A DNA stretch of 24,917 nt, taken from positions 1-24,917 of the forward strand of contig CAZABP010000062.1 in assembly GCA_964483245.1 (NCBI GenBank). The letters are read 5' to 3'. This stretch comes from CAZABP01 sp964483245. GTDB taxonomy: Bacteria > Planctomycetota > UBA1135 > UBA2386. The position numbers and the translations under genes were made by a program. Under the pieces are notes generated by a model. That model had not been told where the DNA came from. It ran no database searches and saw nothing but the letters and a program-made list of their open reading frames with translations. Shown in pieces: positions 17,047 through 24,722 of the stretch; position 1 is the first letter of the stretch, and every line of letters starts with the position of its first letter.

Positions 17047-18305
17047 GCAAGATCGGCGATTGGACGCGGAGCGTGCTCGGGGCGCCGCTGCGGTTGCTGA
17101 TCCCGAAGAATCCGTGGCTGCGGCTGCTGTTGCTGCTGCTGGTCGTGGCGCTGGTCGCGGCGTTCGTCGAGCCGCTGCTGAGCCTGCTCGGCAAAGGACT
17201 CGACCTGATCGCGCGGATCTTCACCCCGCTGTTGGCCGATCCGGTCGGCCGGCTCGTGCTGCTGAACCTGATCCTGTTCGTCGTGCTGCTGGTGACGCTG
17301 CGCATGCTGCGCGCGCGCTGGACCCGGTTGCGCTCGGGGCTGCTGCTGCGCCGGCACCTGCGCGGGATCCACGCGCTGCTGCGCGAAGACCGCGCGAACG
17401 CGCGCGAGCTGCTGCTCGGCGTCGCGAAGCAGGCGGCGCGTGCGCCGGCCGAGTGCCCCTGGCTCGGTCAGGATGCGGCGCTGAAGGTGGCGCGGCTCGC
17501 ACTCGCCGAAGGGGATCCGAACCTGGCGCTCGGCCAGCTGGCGCGCGTGCGGACCAAAGGTCTGCCGAAGGAACTGCTGCGCAGCCACGCGCAGTTGCGC
17601 GCCGAGGCTTCGCTGGCGCAGGGGGAGATCCTGCCGGAGGCGGTCGAGGCAGAGCTGCGCGCGGCCCTCGAGCAGAACCGTGACGACCGGCGCACGCTGG
17701 CGCTGCTTGCCCGTGTGCATCGCGAGCGCGGCGAACATGCCGCGGCAGCCGAGCTGCAGGCACGGATCGTCGCGCTGACGCCCGAGGTGTCGGCGGGACG
17801 CGAGCGCGAGGTGCTGGTCGCCGACTGGGTCGCCGCCGGCCAGCAGGCGCTCGCGACCGGCGACGTCGAGGGTGCACGCGGGTTCGCGCGCCGCGCGCGC
17901 AAGGCGGACCGCGATGCGACCGCGCCCGGGCTGCTGCTCGGCGATGTCCACGCGGCGGCCGGCGAGGCGCGCAACGCGATCCGTGAGTGGGGTGCGACGC
18001 GCTCACCGGACGGATTCACGCGGATCGTCGAGCTGCTCGACCGGCAGCCGGGTCTGTTGAGTGCGCGCGAGCTCGCGGAGGCCTCGCCGATGGAAGGCAC
18101 GCTGCTGCTGGTCGCGCGCGAGTACGCACGCGCCGGGGATCACGCGCACGCGATGCGTGCGGCGACGCTGGCCGCGCGGAAGCTCGGACCGACCCCGACG
18201 GTCACGCGGCTGCTGGCGGAGGTGCTGGAGCTGTGCGGCCGCGACGCAGAAGCGCGTGAGCTGCGCGAGGAAGCCGTGCTACGGTTGCTCGGCGAAGGGG
18301 CGTGA
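17043..18305 (+). CDS. TPR-repeat membrane protein, last gene of the ddl operon
   Basis: 420 aa, GTG start in a GTGA overlap with the preceding gene. Two hydrophobic helices (about residues 26-46 and 70-89) precede a long helical region with TPR-like repeats, for example ALLARVHRERGEHAAAAELQ and APGLLLGDVHAAAGEARNAI. No zinc ribbon and no enzymatic motif are present. The layout recalls LapB-like and HemY-like TPR proteins. It is translationally coupled to the LapB-like protein and may work with it at the membrane. The exact function is unknown. A short hairpin at 18305-18321 follows the stop. Confidence 0.82.
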   Translation: MSKIGDWTRSVLGAPLRLLIPKNPWLRLLLLLLVVALVAAFVEPLLSLLGKGLDLIARIFTPLLADPVGRLVLLNLILFVVLLVTLRMLRARWTRLRSGLLLRRHLRGIHALLREDRANARELLLGVAKQAARAPAECPWLGQDAALKVARLALAEGDPNLALGQLARVRTKGLPKELLRSHAQLRAEASLAQGEILPEAVEAELRAALEQNRDDRRTLALLARVHRERGEHAAAAELQARIVALTPEVSAGREREVLVADWVAAGQQALATGDVEGARGFARRARKADRDATAPGLLLGDVHAAAGEARNAIREWGATRSPDGFTRIVELLDRQPGLLSARELAEASPMEGTLLLVAREYARAGDHAHAMRAATLAARKLGPTPTVTRLLAEVLELCGRDAEARELREEAVLRLLGEGA

Positions 18306-18321
18306 GCCGCGCTGCGCGGCT
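18305..18321 (+). terminator. Hairpin directly after the ddl-operon stop codon
   Basis: AGCCGCG and CGCGGCT flank a 3-base loop, beginning at the last base of the stop codon. There is no U-tract, so it may end the transcript only weakly or act with Rho. Confidence 0.4.
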
Positions 18322-18372
18322 GCACGTCCTGGCAAGAATCGCTGGTCCCTGGCAACGAGGGTACGTGCGCTG

Positions 18373-18846
18373 ATGACACTTGCGACAGTTCGTCCGATGT
18401 TGGGTTTCGCCGCTGCTGCGATGCTCACGGTTGCGTGTGCGATGGCGGAGAGCGGCGACGGCGCGGCGCGTGAAGCGCAGCGAGCTGCACCGGGGCCGGC
18501 CGTGCGGATCGAGTATCTCGAGATCGTGACGCCGGATGTCGACCGGACGTGCCAGCTGGTGGAGTCGCTGCGCGGCGTGCGCTTCGGCAAGCCGGATGCC
18601 GGGCTCGGCAACGCGCGTACGGCGGAGCTGAGCGGGGGCGGGAGGATCGGCGTGCGCGCGCCGCTGCGCGCGGACGAGCAACCGGTCGTGAGGCCCTACG
18701 TGTTGGTCGAGGACATCGAGGCCGCGGTGCGCGCTGCGCAGGCAGCCGGCGGGCAGATCGCACACCCGCCGCTGGAGATTCCGGGCCACGGCACGTTCGC
18801 GATCTACTTCCTGGGTGGGATCGAGCACGGGTTGTGGCAGCGATGA
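18373..18846 (+). CDS. Exported or lipid-anchored VOC-superfamily (glyoxalase-like) protein
   Basis: 157 aa from the ATG at 18373 (GAGG 12 bases upstream); an ATG at 18397 is an alternative. The N-terminus is a signal sequence, MLGFAAAAMLTVAC, whose Cys could be a lipoprotein site although position -3 is Thr. Residues about 47-157 form one vicinal-oxygen-chelate module: VRIEYLEIVTPDVDRTCQLVESL, PYVLVEDIEAAVRAAQAAGGQIAHPP, and the ending FLGGIEHGLWQR. The usual first metal-ligand His is not evident, so an enzymatic role is doubtful. The gene ends in an ATGA overlap with a cytochrome c gene, so the two are probably translated together. Confidence 0.8.
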   Translation: MTLATVRPMLGFAAAAMLTVACAMAESGDGAAREAQRAAPGPAVRIEYLEIVTPDVDRTCQLVESLRGVRFGKPDAGLGNARTAELSGGGRIGVRAPLRADEQPVVRPYVLVEDIEAAVRAAQAAGGQIAHPPLEIPGHGTFAIYFLGGIEHGLWQR

Positions 18847-19952
18847 AGATGCAGCTGACTTGGAGCTGGTTGCTCGCGCTCGGCAGCCCGCTGTTGGCGC
18901 AACAGGAGTCCTCGGCGCCGCCGCGCGCCGCGGCGGCGCAGACTGCCGCCGCCGAGCGGTGGCAGCAGCGGCTCGCGCGGCTGGCCGTGTTCGAACGCCG
19001 TGACGATCCGGCCGCTGCGCCGGCGTGGTCGGCGCCGCAGTTCGTCGTCATCGAGCCGGAGGGACAGGATGAGCCGGCGGTGGAGGCCGCGGCGCGGGCG
19101 GGCGCTTGTGACGGCGGCGCGCTGTTCGCACTCGTGTTCGCCGGCGGCGCGGTCGAGGTCGCATTCGCGGTCCAGGACCGCGGACCGGGCACGCCGCCGG
19201 CGGATGCGGATCAGCGCTCGGTTGCCGCAGCAGGCACCACCCCACCGGTGCTGCAGCGCCGGCATGCACCGGGTCCGGACGGCAGGCTGCGGCCGACGCG
19301 TGAGTTCCAGGACTGGCCGGCACCGAGCGGCAGGCGGCTCGTGTTCGACGATCTGCCAGCTTCCGGCGCGGAGAAGCCTGCGGGGACGATGCCGCCCGTG
19401 GTGTTGTCGTGGCAGGTCGGCGTCGAGGAGCCGACCGCGTTGGAGCTGAGCCTCCAGGTCGGTCCGGACGAGCAAGCCGACCGGCTGCTGCGTGCGGACT
19501 ACGTGCTCGTGGCGCCGGACTCGGCCGGGCACGAGCGTGCGTTGCGCGCGATCCGCGAAGTGGCCGTGCTGATCGAAGTTCCGCGGCCGGCGAAGGAGGC
19601 ATCCGACGAGTCGACTCCGCTCGAGCGGCTGGCGCGGCTGCGGGACGCAACGCGCCCAGACGACCGGGACCGGAAGGAGGCGCAGCAATTGTTCCAGATG
19701 TTGTGTGCCACCTGCCATGGTCCGAACGGCCGCGGCGATGGTCCGGCCGCGGTCGCCCTGCAGCCGAAGCCGCGCAACTACACGGAGCGCACCTGGCAGC
19801 TCGTCGTCAGCGACGATCACCTGCGCCGGATCATCGTCCGCGGCGGCGCTGCGGTGGGACGCAGCCCGATGATGCCGGCGAGTCCGCAGCTCCGGGACAA
19901 GCCGGGTGTGGTCGATGCGCTGGTCGAGTTGATCCGCGGGTTCGGCGGCTAG
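18843..19952 (+). CDS. Exported monohaem c-type cytochrome with an uncharacterised N-terminal region
   Basis: 369 aa from the ATG at 18843, in an ATGA overlap with the VOC gene. A signal peptide (MKMQLTWSWLLALGSPLLAQ) ends at about residue 20. Residues about 20-270 match no family I recognise. The C-terminal 85 residues are a class I cytochrome c: haem motif CATCH at 288-292, GPNGRGDGP after it, and a Met at 343 or 344 (RSPMMPASP) as the likely sixth ligand. The protein is expected outside the cytoplasmic membrane as an electron carrier. Its redox partner is not evident in the window; the molybdoenzyme is far away and on the other strand. Confidence 0.88.
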   Translation: MKMQLTWSWLLALGSPLLAQQESSAPPRAAAAQTAAAERWQQRLARLAVFERRDDPAAAPAWSAPQFVVIEPEGQDEPAVEAAARAGACDGGALFALVFAGGAVEVAFAVQDRGPGTPPADADQRSVAAAGTTPPVLQRRHAPGPDGRLRPTREFQDWPAPSGRRLVFDDLPASGAEKPAGTMPPVVLSWQVGVEEPTALELSLQVGPDEQADRLLRADYVLVAPDSAGHERALRAIREVAVLIEVPRPAKEASDESTPLERLARLRDATRPDDRDRKEAQQLFQMLCATCHGPNGRGDGPAAVALQPKPRNYTERTWQLVVSDDHLRRIIVRGGAAVGRSPMMPASPQLRDKPGVVDALVELIRGFGG

Positions 19953-19976
19953 CGAGCGCGGACGCGCACGCGTGCT

Positions 19977-19993
19977 GGCGCCGGGGAGGCGCC
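19977..19993 (+). repeat. GGCGCC inverted repeat before the DUF3300 gene
   Basis: Two GGCGCC copies separated by GGGGA could form a 6-bp hairpin in the 57-bp gap after the cytochrome stop. It may help end the cytochrome transcript; no U-tract follows. Low certainty. Confidence 0.3.
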
Positions 19994-19994
19994 G

Positions 19995-20002
19995 TATGCT
20001 CC
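19995..20002 (+). promoter_or_regulatory. Putative -10 element (TATGCTCC) of the DUF3300/DUF2950 pair
   Basis: TATGCT with 9 nt between the hexamer and the ATG at 20010. Transcription starting 6-8 bases after the hexamer would put the first base within a few bases of the start codon, and no ribosome site is seen in the gap, so a leaderless mRNA is plausible. Confidence 0.4.
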
Positions 20003-20009
20003 GCCACCC

Positions 20010-21158
20010 ATGTTGGCACGCACCTCCGCAGCCATCGCGATGGCGTTCCTGGTCGCGATGGTGCGCACACCTGCCAAGGACGCTGCCGCACCGGCGCCGG
20101 CGGCCGGCAGCGACCCGCGGCTCGAACAACTCGTCGCGCCGGTCGCGCTGTATCCCGATGCCCTGCTCGCGCAGGTCCTGATCGCCGCGACGTATCCGCT
20201 CGAGATCGTCGAGGCGGCGCGCTGGCAGGAACAGCACAAGTCCATGACCGGCAACGCACTCGAGGCGGCGCTGAAAGATCAGCCGTGGGATCCGAGCGTG
20301 AAGTCGCTGGTCGGTCTGCCAGCCGTGCTCGCCCGCATGAACACGAACCTGGACTGGACCAAGGATCTCGGCGACGCGTTCCTGGCCGACCAGGCGAAGC
20401 TGATGGACGTCGTGCAGCAGATGCGCCGCAAGGCGCTCGAGGCCGGCACGCTGAAGTCGAGCAAGGAGCAGAAGGTCACCGAGCGCGACGACAAGATCAT
20501 CGTCATCGAGGTGGCCGATCCGGAGATCGTCTACGTGCCGACGTACTACCCGACCGAGGTGTACGGCGGCTGGGCGTATCCGACCTACTACTACCCGCCG
20601 CTTTATGCGCCGCCGCCGCCGCGCTACCTGGGGTTCACGTTCCTGGTCGGCGTCGCGTGGGGGGCCGCGATCTGGGGCGGCTGCCATTGGGGCTGGGGTC
20701 ACACCGAGATCGACATCGACGTCGACCACTACCACGACTTCGTGGATCGCACGGAACCGCGCGAGCGTGCGTCGCAGCTGAAGGAGCGGAGTGGCGATGG
20801 GAAGTGGAAGCACGACGCCGGCCACCGGCAGGGCGTCGCGTACCGCGATCAGCGGACGGCGCAGCAGTTCGGGCGTGCGGACGCGGCCAACCGCGTGTCG
20901 CGGGATCAGGCGCGCGGGCGCGTCTCGAGTGGTGGGACCTCCGGACTCGGACTCGAGCGGCCGGCGACGCGACCGGCTGCGAGACCCGAGACGAGACCAT
21001 CGACGCCGCAGCGGACCACGCAGAGCGGGAGCTTCACCGGTTCGCGCAACGCCTCGTTGGAGCGGGTTGCGAGCCAGCGGGGGAGTGCATCGCGCGGCGC
21101 CTCGCGAGGGGGCGGCCGCAGCGGTGGTGGACGTGGAGGAGGTGGCCGTGGGCGGTGA
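20010..21158 (+). CDS. DUF3300 family exported protein with Gly/Arg-rich tail
   Basis: 382 aa. An N-terminal signal sequence (about residues 1-20) is followed by a clear DUF3300 domain at about 37-195: LVAPVALYPDALLAQVLIAATYP, PWDPSVKSLVGLPAVL, WTKDLGDAFLADQ and VYVPTYYPTEVYG. A Trp/Gly/Ala-rich hydrophobic stretch at about 209-228 may insert in or contact a membrane. The last 70 residues are low-complexity Ser/Arg/Gly, ending in a GGGRSGGGRGGGG tail. The molecular role of DUF3300 is not known. In other bacteria DUF3300 and DUF2950 genes are often neighbours, and that is the case here, with an 11-bp overlap. Confidence 0.92.
   Translation: MLARTSAAIAMAFLVAMVRTPAKDAAAPAPAAGSDPRLEQLVAPVALYPDALLAQVLIAATYPLEIVEAARWQEQHKSMTGNALEAALKDQPWDPSVKSLVGLPAVLARMNTNLDWTKDLGDAFLADQAKLMDVVQQMRRKALEAGTLKSSKEQKVTERDDKIIVIEVADPEIVYVPTYYPTEVYGGWAYPTYYYPPLYAPPPPRYLGFTFLVGVAWGAAIWGGCHWGWGHTEIDIDVDHYHDFVDRTEPRERASQLKERSGDGKWKHDAGHRQGVAYRDQRTAQQFGRADAANRVSRDQARGRVSSGGTSGLGLERPATRPAARPETRPSTPQRTTQSGSFTGSRNASLERVASQRGSASRGASRGGGRSGGGRGGGGRGR
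21135..21141 (+). promoter_or_regulatory. Ribosome binding site inside the DUF3300 gene deciding the DUF2950 start
   Basis: GGAGGAGG-like sequence formed by the Gly-rich 3' end of the DUF3300 gene, six bases before the GTG at 21148. It selects that GTG among five closely spaced in-frame GTG codons. Confidence 0.6.
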
Positions 21159-22074
21159 ACGGATCCGTGTTGCTGGGCGCGCGCCGGCGTTGTGTGCGCT
21201 CGGCGTGTTGCTCGGTCTCGGCGGCTGCAGCGCACCGCCCCCGGCGTTCGACACGCCGGAGCTCGCCGTGCAGGCGCTCGTCGACTCGGCAACCGACCGT
21301 GCCCGCGCCGAGGAGCTGCTCGGGCCGGGCGGCTTCGAGCTGTTGCGTTCCGGTGACGAAGTCGCCGACCGCGCCGACCTCGAGGCGGTGCGCGCGATGA
21401 TCCGCGAGAAGGTCGCATTCGAAGCCGACGGCGAGGACCGGCGCACCGCGCTGCTGGGTCGAGACGCCTGGCCGCTGCCGATCCCGCTCGTGCGCGCCCG
21501 CAACGGCTGGAGCTTCGACGTCGAAGCCGGCCGCGACGAGATCCTGAACCGGCGCATCGGCCGCAACGAGCTGTCGACGATCGCGACGCTGCGGGCGTGC
21601 GTCGAGGCGCAGCAGGAATACGCGGCGAAGGGTCGCGACGGTCGGCCGGCGTGCTTCGCATCGCGTTGGCGCAGCAGCGCTGGCAAGCGGGACGGGCTGT
21701 ATTGGCCTGTTGCGCCCGGCGAGGAGCCGAGCCCGCTCGGCGAGTTGGTCGCTGCCGCCGCAGCCGAGGGTTACGCCAACACCGAAGGCGCCGAGCCTGA
21801 GCCGTACCATGGCTACCACTACCGGCTGCTGACGGCGCAGGGGGAACACGCCCCGGGCGGCGCGCGCAGCTACGCGGATGGCAGCGGGGCGCTGCGCAAC
21901 GGCTTCGCGATCGTGGCGTGGCCCGCGACGTATGGAAACTCCGGCGTCATGACGTTCCTCGTGAACCAGGTCGGGATCGTGTTCGAATGCGACCTCGGCG
22001 CGGACACCGCACGTATGGCGTCGGCGATGACGGTCTACGACCCGGATCCCGCCTGGCGGCCCGTGCGCGACTGA
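21148..22074 (+). CDS. DUF2950 family lipoprotein
   Basis: 308 aa from the GTG at 21148, chosen for its ribosome site and because it gives a compact lipoprotein signal peptide: Arg residues, hydrophobic ALCALGVLLGLGG, then Cys27 in the lipobox LGGC. The rest matches DUF2950: FDTPELAVQALVDSA near the mature N-terminus, YHGYHYRLLTAQGEHAPGG, and the very typical end YGNSGVMTFLVNQVGIVFE...DPDPAWRPV. It overlaps the DUF3300 gene by 11 bp, so the two are translationally coupled and probably act together at the envelope. No biochemical function is established for the family. Confidence 0.92.
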   Translation: MGGERIRVAGRAPALCALGVLLGLGGCSAPPPAFDTPELAVQALVDSATDRARAEELLGPGGFELLRSGDEVADRADLEAVRAMIREKVAFEADGEDRRTALLGRDAWPLPIPLVRARNGWSFDVEAGRDEILNRRIGRNELSTIATLRACVEAQQEYAAKGRDGRPACFASRWRSSAGKRDGLYWPVAPGEEPSPLGELVAAAAAEGYANTEGAEPEPYHGYHYRLLTAQGEHAPGGARSYADGSGALRNGFAIVAWPATYGNSGVMTFLVNQVGIVFECDLGADTARMASAMTVYDPDPAWRPVRD

Positions 22075-22258
22075 ACGAACTGCGCGAGTCGGAGTCCCGA
22101 CGCGGATTCCCGACACCGGCACGAGAGATTCGTCGCGGCAGCCGGTGATTCGACTGCGCAGCTGCCCGGAATGCCCGTTGCAGGGCGGCGGCGTTCCGAA
22201 GGCCGTGGACGCCCGCGGTCTTGCGCCCCCCAGTTCGAGAGAGAGCACGGGTACCGAG
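22075..22258 (+). other. 184-bp intergenic region
   Basis: Lies between the DUF2950 stop and the beta-helix gene. It holds a weak 5-bp inverted repeat (GTCGG/CCGAC, 22088-22101) and no TAnnnT hexamer or terminator with a U-tract. A purine-rich GAGAGAGAG near 22239-22246 is the only ribosome-site candidate for the next gene. Nothing else is seen. Confidence 0.4.
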
Positions 22259-23323
22259 ATGCGCAGTCCGTTCCTGTTCCTGGTCCTGTTCGCGGGTCCG
22301 CTCGCGGCCACGGCAGTCGCGCAGAAGACGTGGATCGTCGATGCGAATGGAGGTGGTCAGTTCCTGGCGATCCAGCCTGCCATCGATGCCGCGCAGCCTG
22401 GCGACGTGGTCCTCGTGCGCGCGGGGACCTACGACAGCTTCATCGTCGGCAAGGGGATCGCCGTGGTCGGCGGCCCAGGTGTCGCGCTGACGCCATCGAG
22501 TCGTACGTCCGGCTCGGTCAGCGTGCATGCAGTTCCCGCGGGACAGCGGGCGGCGATCCGTGAGATCGGCATGTCCGGCGCGACCGTCAGCGTCGACGGT
22601 TGCGGCGGTCACGTGCACCTGGAAGGGATCTCGATCTCGTTCGGCTTCTCGAGCCTGGCCATCAGGAACAGCGCCGCCGTCTCGCTGCGCAACATCAGCC
22701 TCGGCACCACGGCACGCTTCGATGGATCGACGGTGGCGGTCAGTCACTCTGCGCTGATGTCGCTGACGATCGGCAGCTCGTCGGTGACGTTCGCCGACAG
22801 CACGTGCGGGGCCGCCATCGGCGCGCCGATCACGATGGAGTCGGGTCAGCTCACGGTCGCCGGGGACCGTGCCACGATCATCCATGCGCAGGGACCCTGG
22901 CCCGCGCACGCGATCTCCGCGAACAACGGGACGGTCGTCGTCGATCCCCAAGTGCAGCTGATCCCGACGACCGGTCGGACCGCGATCGGCGGCAATGCGA
23001 ACGTCGTCACGCGCACCGTGCCGTCGCTGCGCGTCAGCCTGAGCCAGGTGAGCCTGGCGACGACGCTGCGTGCTCCCGGTGCGTTGCATGGCCTGACCAT
23101 GGTCGGCATTCCGCTGGATCGGCCGGTCACGTATCCGTTCGGCGACCTGTGGCTCGGCGCGCATCTGTTGATCGACGCCGGCGCATTCCCGCCGAGCGGG
23201 ACGCGCAGCACGACGCTCAACTTCGCGCCGATCCCGCCTGGGTTCACGGCCGTCGTGCAGGGGTTGGTGGCGGAACCAGGCGGGGTGCGGCTGTCGACGC
23301 CGGTCGTGGTGACGACCGGCTGA
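22259..23323 (+). CDS. Secreted right-handed beta-helix (pectin-lyase-fold-like) protein
   Basis: 354 aa from the ATG at 22259, preferred over upstream in-frame starts because it begins directly with a signal peptide (MRSPFLFLVLFAGPLAATAVAQ). The mature protein opens with TWIVDANGGGQFLAIQPAI, DAAQPGDVVLVRAGTYD and KGIAVVGG, the pattern that begins many beta-helix proteins of the pectin-lyase fold, especially secreted Planctomycetota proteins. Short, regularly spaced Val/Ile/Ser-rich strands follow. No catalytic residues are recognised, and no anchor or sorting signal is seen at the C-terminus, which ends VQGLVAEPGGVRLSTPVVVTTG. The product is probably extracellular; the substrate or partner is unknown. 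A strong hairpin follows 40 bases downstream. Confidence 0.85.
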   Translation: MRSPFLFLVLFAGPLAATAVAQKTWIVDANGGGQFLAIQPAIDAAQPGDVVLVRAGTYDSFIVGKGIAVVGGPGVALTPSSRTSGSVSVHAVPAGQRAAIREIGMSGATVSVDGCGGHVHLEGISISFGFSSLAIRNSAAVSLRNISLGTTARFDGSTVAVSHSALMSLTIGSSSVTFADSTCGAAIGAPITMESGQLTVAGDRATIIHAQGPWPAHAISANNGTVVVDPQVQLIPTTGRTAIGGNANVVTRTVPSLRVSLSQVSLATTLRAPGALHGLTMVGIPLDRPVTYPFGDLWLGAHLLIDAGAFPPSGTRSTTLNFAPIPPGFTAVVQGLVAEPGGVRLSTPVVVTTG

Positions 23324-23363
23324 CCTGGCAGCCGACCGTCGGCTACGGACCGCGCCATGAAAG

Positions 23364-23397
23364 ACGGCCCCGGCAGTCGTCGTACTGCCGGGGCCGT
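23364..23397. terminator. Perfect 14-bp hairpin, likely bidirectional terminator
   Basis: ACGGCCCCGGCAGT and its exact reverse complement flank a 6-base loop (CGTCGT). It stands between the convergent beta-helix gene (plus) and the small gene at 23544-23813 (minus). On the minus strand it is followed by CTTTCATGG, on the plus strand by GGCTTCTG, so the U-tracts are weak but the stem is strong. Confidence 0.75.
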
Positions 23398-23543
23398 GGC
23401 TTCTGCACGATTGCACACCTGCGCGGAGCACCACACCCAGCGGCAGGTCGTGACAGACTACGCAGCATGCGATCGTCGTGCCGTGCTGGGACCGCGCGGG
23501 GATCGCGTATCGCGTTGGCCGAATGCGACGCCGTGGTTTTCCG

Positions 23544-23813
23544 TCAGCGCACCAGCTGCGTCGCGCGGGCGGCGCCCTTGGCCGTCAGCACGATGTTCGG
23601 GCCGATGCGCGCGATGACGCGCGGCGGCTGCCGGCGCGCGAGCGCGACGTAGCCTGCGGCGACGGCTTCCCACAGGACTCCTTCGAGATGGTCGCGGTCC
23701 TTGCCCTGCTGATCGCACCATCGCCAGCGGTCGCGGATCTTCAGCAGATCGCCTGGAGACGGCTGGCGCTCGCTGCTCCCGAACGCAGCCAACAACTCGT
23801 TCACCCGTGCCAT
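23544..23813 (-). CDS. Small protein of unknown function (89 aa)
   Basis: The ATG at 23813 is fixed by an excellent ribosome site, GGAGGC, five bases upstream; the frame stays open further upstream but that part is intergenic in character. The protein is basic and mostly helical in appearance: MARVNELLAAFGSS, then DLLKIRDRWRWCDQQGKDRDHLEGVLWEAVAAGYVALARR, and a C-terminal hairpin-like VIARIGPNIVLTAKGAARA. The ending LTAKG after a beta-like pair is reminiscent of winged-helix proteins, but this is weak and no family is recognised. The gene is preceded by an array of AACGA boxes and ends towards the bidirectional terminator at 23364-23397. Confidence 0.7.
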   Translation of the reverse strand: MARVNELLAAFGSSERQPSPGDLLKIRDRWRWCDQQGKDRDHLEGVLWEAVAAGYVALARRQPPRVIARIGPNIVLTAKGAARATQLVR

Positions 23814-23818
23814 GCGTT

Positions 23819-23824
23819 GCCTCC
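23819..23824 (-). promoter_or_regulatory. Ribosome binding site GGAGGC of the small gene
   Basis: Five bases from the ATG at 23813. It decides the start of the 89-aa protein and is one of the clearest ribosome sites in the window. Confidence 0.7.
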
Positions 23825-23851
23825 GCTCGACAAGACAACGGGCGCGCGCAT

Positions 23852-23931
23852 TCGTTACTCGTGTGCACGCGCGCAACGAATCGATGCAATCGATGCAACG
23901 ACGGTGCGCGGGTCGCGAACGACGAATCGTT
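23852..23931 (-). promoter_or_regulatory. Array of AACGA/TCGTT boxes, possible operator
   Basis: The 140-bp gap between two minus-strand genes contains TCGTT at 23852, AACGA at 23875, 23897 and 23918, and TCGTT at 23927. The first four boxes lie 23, 22 and 21 bp apart, about two helical turns. A 9-bp tandem duplication, AATCGATGC twice, lies at 23879-23896. The array sits immediately upstream of the small gene. Confidence 0.35.
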
Positions 23932-23953
23932 GCGGTTGCGGACACGTGCGGGG

Positions 23954-24709
23954 TCAGCCGCGCGCCCAGACGAACCGCAACGCCCGCCGGAACGGAACTC
24001 GCGCGTCCGGTCGCAGGTGCGCGGCCCACGGCTGACGGCGTTCACCGCGTGCTTTTGCATGCAGCGCCAGCGCATAGCCCAAGTTCTCGAACGTCAGGTA
24101 TCCCTGCCGGCCGACGCTCCAGCCCTGCCAGCCGGCGGAGTCCCAGTTGCGTTCCCGGACCAGCGCGTTGGCCGTGAAGATCCCGTAGCCGAAAAAGACC
24201 GTCGCAAGGTCCGTGGTCTCCTCCATCGCCGGGGACTCCGGATGCAGGTACCCCTGGCCGAGCAACAGCGCGTGACAGACCTCGTGCGCGAACGTGGCGA
24301 CGACGCTCATCGCATCGCGCGCGTTCGACTGCTCGAGCCCGATCACGAACCTGCGTCCATCGGCGGCACCCGAGTCGATGAAGTGCCCGGCGGACGACTT
24401 CTCGCGCCAGGAACCACCCAGGCCCGCCCGGCGCAGGAGCTTCCCCTGGGAGGACTCTTCGCTGTACAGCCGCAGCTCGATCTCGTCTGCGGGGACTCCG
24501 ATCCGCTCAGCGATCCGCTGCAGCACGTTGCGCAGCACTGCCAGCGAGCCGTCGAAACGCTCGGGGAAACATGCTGGAGTAGGGCAGACGAGCTCGCGCT
24601 GCTGCTCTTCCGCGCCGAAGCACTCAACCAACCACGCGAACACGGCGTCGACCCAGGCCCGGGTCGCTTCGTCGACGGGACATCGTGGTCGCCACAGCCA
24701 GCCGAACAT
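23954..24709 (-). CDS. HExxH metallopeptidase-like protein of unknown family
   Basis: 251 aa, no signal peptide. Residues 142-146 are HEVCH within VVATFAHEVCHALLLGQG, a zinc-peptidase HExxH motif. About 17-21 residues later comes MEETTDLATVFFGYGIF, where Glu163 or Glu164 could be the third zinc ligand and Asp167 is nearby, a gluzincin-like layout. The later segment WSVGRQGYLTFENLGYALALHAKARGE looks like a conserved hallmark of a family of uncharacterised proteins, which I cannot name. An intracellular protease or peptidase is inferred from the motif only. TAGCATCC lies 15 nt before the ATG, and no ribosome site is visible. Confidence 0.78.
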   Translation of the reverse strand: MFGWLWRPRCPVDEATRAWVDAVFAWLVECFGAEEQQRELVCPTPACFPERFDGSLAVLRNVLQRIAERIGVPADEIELRLYSEESSQGKLLRRAGLGGSWREKSSAGHFIDSGAADGRRFVIGLEQSNARDAMSVVATFAHEVCHALLLGQGYLHPESPAMEETTDLATVFFGYGIFTANALVRERNWDSAGWQGWSVGRQGYLTFENLGYALALHAKARGERRQPWAAHLRPDARVPFRRALRFVWARG

Positions 24710-24722
24710 GGGGTTCGGGTGG

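Noticed and set aside
18804..21686. Minus-strand open frame of about 960 codons opposite the cytochrome, DUF3300 and DUF2950 genes
   Set aside because: It is Arg/His-rich with no domain, lies opposite three genes with clear families and signal peptides, and is the expected antisense effect of high-GC codon bias.
22088..22101. 5-bp inverted repeat GTCGG/CCGAC after the DUF2950 gene as a terminator
   Set aside because: The stem is too short and there is no U-tract.
23814..24029. Upstream in-frame extension of the small gene ending at 23544
   Set aside because: The extension would read through the box-rich intergenic region and part of the next gene; the ATG at 23813 has a near-perfect ribosome site.
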